Below, piece by piece: positions 19,509-27,289 of a stretch of 64,000 bases of DNA. The stretch covers positions 2,542,001 to 2,606,000 of the forward strand of contig OZ255825.1 in NCBI GenBank assembly GCA_965277535.1. Reading direction: 5' to 3'. The stretch is from Ilyomonas sp965277535. Its GTDB lineage: Bacteria; Bacteroidota; Bacteroidia; Chitinophagales; Chitinophagaceae. A program made the translations under genes and the position numbers. Below the pieces are notes generated by a model. It saw only the letters and a list, made by a program, of their open reading frames with translations. It did no database searches and was not told the DNA's origin. Numbering within the stretch: position 1 is the first letter of the stretch; every line of letters begins with the position of its first letter.

Positions 19509-20164
19509 ATTTCCATTTTTGATTTGCAAACTCTCTTGTATTGTCAGTCGATGAATGATTCTCAAAGTGCGAGTGCAAAAAATCTTTATCGTGGCACATT
19601 TGTACATCTCGCCATTTCAAAAAGCTCTCTTGCTGATTTGTTTTGATGAAGGTAGCTTGACGTCGTTCGAAAAGCAATACATGACTACATTTCAGACATG
19701 TAGGAAATGTTACAAAAAGACTTGTTTCCTTCTTCGTCAACTCTATAATAAGTGGCGGGAAAGCTTTGCAAAAGATGGAAAATTTACAAGGAGTCAGCTT
19801 ACAAAGAATTGCAAATTTCAGTGCTACTTTCGGGATGGAAGTAGATAGAATCGGGATGCTTTTTTTACATTTGAAATGAGTAAAAGAGCAGAAGCTTTAT
19901 AGTGAAAAGTATGAAACTTGTTGCTTTATTGTTTATAAGCGATGTTCATACAGAGTGAACTTATAGTAAGCTTCACAATCCAAAGGCTCCTTGCCTTCCT
20001 TCTCACATTGTTCCCGGTATTTGAACTATTTATCTAAGAATGAAATGAAAGGAGTAAACAAACCTTCCCTATGGAAGATTTGTTTACTCCTTTAGGATGT
20101 TTTTCATCCATTTCATCATTTTTTTGTAACTTATAAATGTATATTTTGAGGTGATAAAAAGCGT
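19509..20164. other. Intergenic region, possible oriT side
   Basis: No gene. It lies upstream of mobA, where oriT is usually located in such elements. It contains a strong hairpin (20048-20093), but no nick-site consensus was recognised. Confidence 0.35.
20048..20093 (-). terminator. Long hairpin downstream of radC
   Basis: Arms of 21 bases (20048-20068 and 20073-20093) pair with a single mismatch around a 4-base loop; the left arm begins AAAGGAGTAAACAAA. It lies 72 bases past the end of the leftward radC gene and is followed on that strand by a moderately T-rich tract. A terminator is likeliest. A role in DNA processing near mobA is possible. Confidence 0.6.
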
Positions 20165-20647
20165 TTACATCGTTCCTTCGTCAGCGAAAGAATAGAAGAC
20201 TTCTTTGGTGATGATAAGATGGTCTAATACAGTAATGTCAAGGAGATTTCCACCCCCTTTTATTTTACGGGTTAATTCGATGTCGGCCCTGCTTGGCTTT
20301 ATACTTCCTGAAGGATGATTGTGGGCAAGGATAATACTGGAAGCAGCCGCTTTCAAAGCCGCAATAAAAATGAGTTTCGGATCGGCAACCGTACCTGTTG
20401 CACCCCCTGCAGAAGCTTCATAAATACCCAGCACTTTACCGGCTTGATTGAGCAGTAGCACTTTACATTGTTCAAACAGTTCTATCTTGAACTTATCCCA
20501 GGTTCTTTTGAGTAGCTCATATCCTTGCTTTGAACTTGTTACCTGTGGTCTTTGAGAAGCTTTTACTTTGGTTTTATACACCAGTTCCACTTCACTTACT
20601 TTCATGCCATCAATCTCGCTGTAGGCTGCATTCATCATCTTTTTCAT
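20165..20647 (-). CDS. radC: RadC-like JAB-domain protein
   Basis: This is a 160-residue protein starting at MKKMMNAAYS (ATG at 20647), which gives the usual length for RadC-type JAB proteins on mobile elements. FIAALKAAASSIILAHNHPSG carries the JAMM His residues and SRADIELT follows. HLIITKEVFYSFADEG is the typical C-terminus. Despite the name, the function is unknown; these proteins are common next to SSB and DUF932 on conjugative or mobilisable elements, as here. Confidence 0.88.
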   Translation of the reverse strand: MKKMMNAAYSEIDGMKVSEVELVYKTKVKASQRPQVTSSKQGYELLKRTWDKFKIELFEQCKVLLLNQAGKVLGIYEASAGGATGTVADPKLIFIAALKAAASSIILAHNHPSGSIKPSRADIELTRKIKGGGNLLDITVLDHLIITKEVFYSFADEGTM

Positions 20648-20957
20648 ACGCTGTAATTTTATTTGATGCAGCCACCAGCCCCGGCGCAATTAAGGCAAGG
20701 GAGGAACGGAATAAAATCGAAAATGTGAGAAAGCGTTTAGGGCGGGTTTATGCCGTAGTTCCCTTGCCGCTTCAGCAGCGACCAGGGGCTAACTTTGTAG
20801 TAGAATAAATGACACCTGTTTTGTGGGGTATTGGAGTGTCTTGTTAAATGCCGTGACGAATGATTCAACCCACGGTTACCATCCGGCTTCATCTTTTCTT
20901 TGCCCGCTTTCTTTTGGTAAAAGAAAGCGGCTCTGTTTAGAAGCCGCTTCTTGTTTT

Positions 20958-21269
20958 TTATTGCTGCAAGGGTGGTGTTAATGGCTCACAGATAGCAGCC
21001 CGATACCCTGCTCTTACAAGCCGGTACAAAAATTCATCTATTCGGTAGAATGGTAATTGGCAGACTTCCTTTTCTTTCCATAGAGGCAAAGGCTCCATTT
21101 GCATCACGCCATTGATGACATGGGTATCTTCTTCAAAGGCAAAGTAGTTATCGCCACTTCTTAGCAATACAATGGCATCCCTGTATCTAAGCTTTACTTT
21201 ATACCATGTATTGTAGATGTCGTTTAAGGTAATCGGTTGCTTCTCCTTATTAATGATATTAATGGTCAT
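20958..21269 (-). CDS. Stand-alone MutS domain I-like protein
   Basis: This is a 103-residue protein with the look of the mismatch-recognition domain I of MutS: YRDAIVLLRSGDNYFAFEED resembles the MutS segment that reads RMGDFYE, and LYRLVRAGYRAAICEPL resembles the KLVKAGYRVAICEQ-type end. There is no ATPase part and no room for one. Similar short MutS-I proteins occur on Bacteroidota mobile elements. It lies between radC and the DUF932 gene. Whether it binds DNA is unknown. Confidence 0.65.
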   Translation of the reverse strand: MTINIINKEKQPITLNDIYNTWYKVKLRYRDAIVLLRSGDNYFAFEEDTHVINGVMQMEPLPLWKEKEVCQLPFYRIDEFLYRLVRAGYRAAICEPLTPPLQQ

Positions 21270-21347
21270 AACTGTTGTTTTATTTCCTTTCTAATAAGTG
21301 ATTTCCAATAGAAAAAGCAGGTGTATTGCAACCTGCTTATGTGCAGA

Positions 21348-22394
21348 TTAATTGAATAAAAAAGCATCCCTTCCTTTCGCCTCGAAAGCAGCACACAGGT
21401 CGAAAGCCTTTTGCGTTCTTACCTGTCCAGTGCCACCATATAAAAGAGAGGTTAGTTTCGCTTCGTCACTCTTGTAGCTGCGTACGTTCTGAAAGTAGCC
21501 GGTTACGCCATTATAAGCCTCGAACACCGTGCCTTTGGTGGTATCGAGTTTGTTGGGTATCATTGCCCAAAGCATACTCATATACCGCATTGCAGCCCTT
21601 TAAAAACTGAGTGGGCAGTTCGCTTTCCCTTCCGGCGCGTATGTCCTGCCACACTTCCTTGTTGGGTACAAGGGCAAGCTGGATGAGCTTATACACTTCT
21701 TTATCCGTAATCCTGACTTTTGACCAGTTGTTGAAAATCTCTTCCATTTGTTGGGAAAGGGTGTTGGTAGTGCCCATTACCAGATGAGCTTGTTTCAGCT
21801 TTTGGTTTGCGTTATTGGTATGTCTTATCCTGATGCTGTTGCTCATGTTTTTCAGGGCAGCATTGAGCGTGTTGTTGCAGACAATGCGTACGGGTGTAAA
21901 GGCAGCGGTAATGCTGGCTGAACCATCGTGCGAAGTGGTAAGGAAAAGATATTGCTCTATCAAGTCTTCCCTGCCTACGCGTATGTAGGAAGGCAGTTTG
22001 GCAGTAATAAAATACGCTCACCCCTGCCTAAGGCTCCGGCAGTCTCATAGCGGATACCTTCGCCCCTCACAATGGAATCAAAGAAAGAAAACGCTTCCAC
22101 ATTCTGCACTATGCGGTAGTCGTTTCCCACCACACCCAACACCGCTTCGGTGTCGGTTCTTACGGTGGCAAAATGGTCTTGCACAATGAGCCTTTCACCA
22201 TTCAGAGCATAGGACTTTTTTGAGGTAAAAAGGGAACGCTTTTCTATCCCATAATCCAGTCCTGCCCATTCCATTGCTTTCTTGCTGCTTGTGCAGCTAT
22301 CCACTACTTTACCCAGGCCGTGTCAGGGCTTTTCTTTTACTGAAAAAAACGAGTGTTCTCCCTTCTGTTCGTTGAAGTGAATGTTGTGTGCCAT
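21348..22394 (-). pseudogene. DUF932 phage/plasmid-like protein, broken
   Basis: Restored, this is a DUF932 protein: MAHNIHFNEQKGEHSFFSVK at the ATG of 22394, HGLGKVV, FATVRTDTEAVLGVVGNDY, FFDSIV, YLFLTTSHDG, and QNVRSYKSDEAKLTSLLYGG. Lesions are a TGA at 22323-22325 where relatives have Trp before HGLG, a one-base loss in an A/T run at 22009-22012, and a further one-base shift near 21549-21551. Its function in relatives is unknown, but it is a hallmark of plasmid-like elements together with SSB and RadC. Confidence 0.75.
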
Positions 22395-22520
22395 TGTTAA
22401 GTGCCAAGCTTGATTTCTATCCCGCAGGCGGTACTACTACGGTTTTGTTTCGTTAGTAAAATGAAGAAATGAGTAAGGTGTTTTAAAAGGGCCGGGGTTG
22501 TCTGTTTAGAAAGCATCCCA

Positions 22521-22943
22521 CTAAAACGGCACGTCTTCCATCGGTTCGGTGATGGCAGCTATCGTTTCGATTTTATCTTTTGCTGCCGGTGGTTCTTCGC
22601 TTTCTTCCCTCTGTTCAGACGCTTCTCTTTTAGCGGTAACGCCAAAGACCTTGAGGTGGCGGCAGCGCAGGTTGGCAGCGGCTTTTGTTTCTCCATCTTT
22701 GCTTACATAGACACGGATGCGCAGGATGCCTTCCACTTCAACCACTGCACCTTTTACGAGCCGTTTTGCCACGGCTGTATTTTGCCAGTAGTTGCAGCCC
22801 ACGTAGAGAGTGATTTGTTTGGCTTCTTTCGCTCCTTTTGGCTTGTGATACTCGTTAATGGCAATCGAAAAATTGACTACTTCTTTTTCATCGTTCATTG
22901 TTTTGATAACCGCATCACGGGTTACTCTTCCTGTCAGTTCCAT
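22521..22943 (-). CDS. ssb: Single-stranded DNA-binding protein
   Basis: This is a 140-residue OB-fold SSB: MELTGRVTRDAVIKT at the start, VVNFSIAINEYHKPKG, LYVGCNYWQNTAVAKRLVKG and VEVEGILRIRVYVSKDGE in the core. The tail is acidic and ends in MEDVPF, the family's partner-binding tip (usually DDLPF-like). It is probably the element's own SSB, protecting single strands during transfer. It appears intact. Confidence 0.9.
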   Translation of the reverse strand: MELTGRVTRDAVIKTMNDEKEVVNFSIAINEYHKPKGAKEAKQITLYVGCNYWQNTAVAKRLVKGAVVEVEGILRIRVYVSKDGETKAAANLRCRHLKVFGVTAKREASEQREESEEPPAAKDKIETIAAITEPMEDVPF

Positions 22944-22986
22944 ACTTGTTTATTTTTATTGGTGAATAAATACTTGTTTGGGATTG

Positions 22987-23199
22987 TTATTGGCTGAATA
23001 AAGAGAGATTTGATGTGTCTCTTTTATTGGGATAAATAGGTTTGCTGTGTGAATGCTTTTTTACGAGGTAGTAAATGGTAATGTCCTCATTCAAAAGAAT
23101 CGCCCACGCAGAAAGCAATGCCTTGCTACGATTGCTCTTTTTCTTTCGTTGTATCTCCCATGACATCGTCATAAGGCGCGATAAAACGTGTGTTTGCAT
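22987..23199 (-). CDS. Small hypothetical protein of the mobile element
   Basis: This is a 70-residue frame. The segment MSWEIQRKKKSNRSKALLSA resembles very short conserved proteins found on Bacteroidota mobile elements (patterns of the type AWxIxRxxxxxxSxALxxAW). No function is known. It lies between ssb and the GIY-YIG gene in the same direction. Confidence 0.45.
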   Translation of the reverse strand: MQTHVLSRLMTMSWEIQRKKKSNRSKALLSAWAILLNEDITIYYLVKKHSHSKPIYPNKRDTSNLSLFSQ

Positions 23200-23223
23200 G
23201 GCTGTAAAATTTTTGAATGATAA

Positions 23224-23490
23224 TTAATGATGTTTCCGGCAAACAGGGCAAAAGCAGCGCGCTTTCTTATAGCTTTTGAGTTGTCTTTCAAGGTGCTGGT
23301 CGCCTTCCTCCCATACCCTCACCACTTCCCAAAGGATGCCTTTTTGATTGATGGCACGAAGCAGCTTTGCGCCCTTGTTACTTTTGTGCTTTTTAATGCG
23401 CTGTTTCAAATTGCGCTTAACAAAACCGATGTAGTGTTGTGCGTGATGAAGCTTTTCTTCGAAGTGAATCAGGTAAACCACAAAAACCAT
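23224..23490 (-). CDS. GIY-YIG domain endonuclease-like protein
   Basis: This is an 88-residue single-domain protein. VVYLIHFEEKL and HYIGFVKRNLKQRIKKH form the GIY-YIG module, with YIG intact and the catalytic Arg in LKQRIKKH. ERQLKSYKKARCFCPVC ends in a Cys-rich tail. These short proteins are typical cargo of mobile elements and may be nicking nucleases. The substrate is unknown. Confidence 0.75.
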   Translation of the reverse strand: MVFVVYLIHFEEKLHHAQHYIGFVKRNLKQRIKKHKSNKGAKLLRAINQKGILWEVVRVWEEGDQHLERQLKSYKKARCFCPVCRKHH

Positions 23491-24063
23491 TTTGTAAAAG
23501 AAAAAACAGAAAAAAAGAAAGCAGTTGCACAGAGCAGGCTGCTCCTAAAAGCCAGAAGGAAACGGAATAAAATCAGGGATGTAGGAGAGAATTTATGGTA
23601 GTTTATGCCGTAGTCTTTTGGCAGCATTTACAGCAAGCTTTTGCAATGGCAGCCTGCACAACTTTGCGCCTTTTTTATCTGTTTGCTTTTATAAAATGGA
23701 GAATTGAAAGCAGTCTTTCGACAACTGTATGCATTTCATTAAAGGTTGCTATATTCCTACATTAAGCTATGAGTGATTTTCATTTTTGAAAAAAAGAAAT
23801 TCCTTATCGCTTATACAAATTTTTTTCCTAAAAGCTTTTAAATTCTTTTTAAGTGGCTTATATAATTACGAAGCCATATTACAGAGGCAAGTGTTATTGT
23901 GGGCAGCTTGATGGGGTTACTAAAGGGAATGAGGGGCGTCAAACGAAACGGAACCCGGCTTGGACGGCGGGGCTTCAAGTGGATAGAGTGCAGTGGAGCG
24001 ACATAAAAATGAACGAAGGAAAGACGGCTTTACTTATAAGAAAACGATAACGAAACACAACCA
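23491..24063. other. Mostly non-coding stretch
   Basis: No supported gene. A 65-codon frame at 23853-24050 has a protein-like tail (AWTAGLQVDRVQWSDIKM) but no recognised family and no ATG start. Confidence 0.35.
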
Positions 24064-24228
24064 ATGGCAAGACCATCTAAGAACCTTATAGAAAACATAA
24101 GCGGTGGACTCGCAAAGCAATTGGCGTTTAAGATATACGGTGATAAAACAGTAGTGACGAGCTACCTGGACATGAGTAAGGTAAAACCTGAGAATGCAAA
24201 TTCATTTTGTTTCCGAAAGAACCTCTAA
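24064..24228 (+). CDS. Short conserved-type protein, possibly truncated
   Basis: This is a 54-codon frame starting MARPSKNLIENISGGLAKQL and containing YGDKTVVTSYLDMSKVKP. It resembles the N-terminus of a class of Bacteroidota hypothetical proteins with KTVVSRYPDMS-like motifs. These are usually longer, so this may be a stump. Function unknown. Confidence 0.4.
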   Translation: MARPSKNLIENISGGLAKQLAFKIYGDKTVVTSYLDMSKVKPENANSFCFRKNL

Positions 24229-24379
24229 CCAGACATTCGTTTCATTTTTAAATTCCTTGTGCTATTTTACAGTGCAGATCCGGCAACGCAGAAATAAGGC
24301 TTTGTTATAATCGTTTCTCGTCCGGGAATTATGATCTTACATAGGTATCTTCATAGATAATCAAATAAGATAAAAATAT

Positions 24380-24835
24380 ATGGGACGATCAACAGAAACA
24401 TTTAGAAAGAAGGAACTGGAAAAGGAAAAGGCAAGACAGCGGCAGGATAAAGCCGAAAAGATGCAGGAACGCAGGAATAATGTAAAAAAAGAAAAAAGCC
24501 TGATTGATATGCTAGCTTACCTTGACGAAAATGGCAACTTGTCCGCTAAGCCACCTGACCCAAAATTAAAGAAGATATTTGCAATGGAAGACATTCATAT
24601 CCAAACGCCAAAACAAGAGGAAAGGGAAGATGTGAATACAATAAAAAAAGGTGTCGTTAGTTATTTCAGCCCATCAAAAGGGTATGGATTTGTAATAGAC
24701 ATTCAAAGTGGCGAAAGCGCATTTGTACATGTCAACCAATTGTCGGGTCAAGTAAAAGAAAACGACAAAGTGGAGTATGAAACTGAGATAGGACACAAAG
24801 GACTGAATGCCATCAATGTAAAAAAGGCAGGCTAG
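24380..24835 (+). CDS. Cold shock domain protein with basic N-terminal extension
   Basis: This is a 151-residue protein. A highly charged Lys/Glu/Arg N-terminal helix (1-45) is followed by SLIDMLAYLDENGNLSAKPP. From about 87 there is a cold shock domain: KGVVSYFSPSKGYGFVID with RNP1-like KGYGFV and AFVHVNQL as RNP2-like. The layout is common in Bacteroidota and suggests an RNA chaperone. A terminator overlaps its stop codon. Confidence 0.88.
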   Translation: MGRSTETFRKKELEKEKARQRQDKAEKMQERRNNVKKEKSLIDMLAYLDENGNLSAKPPDPKLKKIFAMEDIHIQTPKQEEREDVNTIKKGVVSYFSPSKGYGFVIDIQSGESAFVHVNQLSGQVKENDKVEYETEIGHKGLNAINVKKAG

Positions 24836-24850
24836 TCCTGCTCTTTTTTT
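24827..24850 (+). terminator. Intrinsic terminator of the cold-shock gene
   Basis: GCAGG (24827-24831) pairs with CCTGC (24837-24841) around the loop CTAGT, which includes the TAG stop codon. A run of seven T follows at 24844-24850. Confidence 0.75.
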
Positions 24851-25238
24851 ATAAGCAATCCTTTATTTATAGCCAATTACTTGTCATAGTTTATCAACGT
24901 ATAAGGAAGCAACGCTCCCCAAAGGATGTTTTTGCGGGCAACCTCAAATGTGGTTTTACAGTACTTTACTATTGAAAACAAACAGCCAGCTACCACTCAT
25001 CTTCCTACACGAAACGTTATGCGTTTTTTATCCCCGGATCCGGTTCATACATAGCAACACCTACCCGGAATCAAGCCTTCGTTTGCTTTATTTTGTTAAA
25101 ACGGATGACAGGGCGTTTTTACTTAAAAAAAGCATCTGAGATACAATATTTTGAGTTGCACGGGCCAATACCCACTTTCTTTTCAGAGAGAAAAATGGCT
25201 TTGTGGTAGCCGGTTAACTTGCTGCCCTTTTATTTAGT
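24851..25238. other. Intergenic, no gene seen
   Basis: No coding signal stands out between the terminator and the converging gene at 25239. Confidence 0.4.
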
Positions 25239-25595
25239 TTATGCTTCGGCAGTCGCCATGTTTTTAACCGATTCGGCTGGATTAGCTTTGGAAAGTGAAT
25301 ATTGTAAAATGAATAAGGTAGTCAGCTTATCATCTTCGGAACACAGTAAAAGTGCCGGTTCGTGGCTATGATGGAAGATAACAGCGAGTGTTTTTCCTTC
25401 ACGGGAAATAGAAAACGGGTACAGATCCATTTCCAAAGTGAGTGCTTCCTGAAGTACTTTCAAGTTTTTAGCAGATGATAAAAGCTGTTTGTTCTGCAGC
25501 CATTCCATGCACATCTTATGGCAGTTATGATGTGCTTTGCTCTCCCTATTGCCATCATCGTATCTGCCGTAAACCTTCCAGGCTACTTCATCCAT
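25239..25595 (-). CDS. Hypothetical protein, 118 residues
   Basis: No family recognised. The product is soluble, with a Cys/His-containing N-terminal half (AHHNCHKMCMEWL) and a strand-rich middle (LYPFSISREGKTLAVIFHHS). Its ATG at 25595 overlaps the 3' end of the exonuclease frame by 13 bases, which suggests translational coupling. Confidence 0.5.
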   Translation of the reverse strand: MDEVAWKVYGRYDDGNRESKAHHNCHKMCMEWLQNKQLLSSAKNLKVLQEALTLEMDLYPFSISREGKTLAVIFHHSHEPALLLCSEDDKLTTLFILQYSLSKANPAESVKNMATAEA

Positions 25596-26325
25596 TCGAT
25601 GTAACCTAAAATATCATCGTCATCAAAATCAACGATGCGATCTTTATGCTTGCCGAAATCAAAAACGATTCTTCCTTCGGCATTTCTGCTAAACTTGCCG
25701 CTAAAATCCACCAGATGGTCACTATCACATGAAAAGGCATGAAGCGAATCCATATCAGGTTTTAAATCGTCGTACTTTCTGAGTTGACCTTGCAAGACTT
25801 TCATTGTTGCTTCAACGTCTGCCTGTGCAGAGTGAGCATTATCGATTTCTCGCCACAATAAAACCTTACTGCGGCGGACAGGTCACGAGGTTCTTTTTTA
25901 TGATAGACAGACATTACATCAACCACTTTTGTTTCAGTCAAAAGAATAGGATAAAGTTTACAACGATGAAACTCTTCCATCAACCATGGAATGTCGAACT
26001 TCCTCACGTTGTAACCTGCTAAATCGCAATTTGTGAAGAACGAACATACTTCATTAGCAACCTCACAAAAGGCTGGCTTGTCTGCTACGTCTTTATCGGC
26101 AAAGCCATGAATGACAGTGGCACTTTCGGGATAGGAATACCGGGATGCAGCACATGATAAAGCCTTTCCCTAGATTGGTCGGGGATATAGTTTTATAGCT
26201 GACAATTCAACAATACGGTCAGTCTGAGAATTTGTACCTGTTGTTTCCAGATCAAAAAATACCAAGGGCCTACGTAAGTTAATATAAGAATCAGAGTTTA
26301 ACCCTGATAGTTGGGATTGGTTCAT
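25583..26325 (-). pseudogene. DEDD-type 3'-5' exonuclease (DnaQ-like), frameshifted
   Basis: Pieced across frames from the ATG at 26325, this is an RNase T/DnaQ-like exonuclease: FFDLETTG (motif I), ATVIHGF, AGYNVRKFDIPWL (motif II) and AHSAQADVEAT (motif III), then a C-terminal FDFGKHKD and DDILGYIEWM. Three single-base indels interrupt it: a C run too long at 26181-26184, a C run too short at 26128-26130, and a loss near 25844-25850. All catalytic acids survive in the restored frame, so decay is recent or the indels are consensus errors. Confidence 0.7.
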
Positions 26326-27289
26326 AAGTATACTAAAATAGGAATCGTTGTTAAAAAGGGTTAAAGAAAGATATTCACAACGTCTATAACTTCCTGTCGT
26401 TAGTGTATTCGTTTTGGCGGTTTTGTGCGTTAGCAGAAAGCTTATAGCTTCTGCAAATGCCTGCCGCGGTGAGAGGCAGCAACGTAAGCAAGAAAGGGTT
26501 TGGGTGTCTTTTTGTTCTTGTGCATCCTGCCTTGCATGCAGGTACCAAAAGCGTGACAAGAAGGCGCGGCAGGCAGAGAAGGCAAGCAACATTTACAGGC
26601 AGCGGGTGGACTGTATGCTACTGAAGTAAATGCAGGACGTAGGGTAACGGAATGGAACTGGGCGAGTATTCCATGGAAGAATTAGCAAGAGGCATGTGCA
26701 TCACCAGTGGAAAGACTATGTGTGTTAGCAAGGTGATGCGATGCCCGCAGCAAAAGAGCAGGGCTACGAGCGAGGTGTACTGAAGCGGAACAAAGGCTTG
26801 AAATGAACAAAGTGGAAATTCAGGACACTCTTGCCCGAACGGAGGCTGCCGGAATTGCAAGCCGTGTGACAAGCTGCGAAGTGCAACGAAGCACCAGAAG
26901 GGTACGGCAGCTAAAAACAAAGCATTAAAAAGACATAAGACCTTTCCCTTTTGCTGTTGCGATTTGGCGCATCTGCTCGCTGACGGTGGCCGGAGAGACC
27001 TGATTACCTTGCAGCGTGGGCAGAAGCCAAGCCTCTGTGTGTTAGGGCTGTTTGGTTTTTAAGGAAGCAGAGCGGAAACATGGCTGCTGCGTTGGCTTAT
27101 TGCGCACAAGGGCAGCGATGTTTGTGCATTGGCTTGTATTAGGCAAAAGCATTTGGCTGCATTGGGCTTTGTGTGATGGCTTGCAGGGAAATGCTTTTGA
27201 ATTGTGTTTGAAGCTTTGCAAAGTTTGCAATCTTGCAAAGAATACAAATGCTATAATAGTTTTTTGAGAAATTATTTTTTTTGATAAAA
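26326..27289. other. Gene-free stretch of unusual composition
   Basis: About 960 bases without a believable gene. The part from about 26400 to 27240 is richer in G+C than its flanks. Between about 27040 and 27240 the plus strand is strongly biased to G and T with recurrent TTGG/TTGC words. The open frames there look like low-complexity shadows (runs of Ser, Cys, His) rather than proteins. Confidence 0.45.

Noticed and set aside
26618..26920. A 100-codon minus-strand frame in the strand-biased region
   Set aside because: Composition (Cys, Ser, Pro, Leu runs) is that of a chance frame, and no family resemblance was seen.
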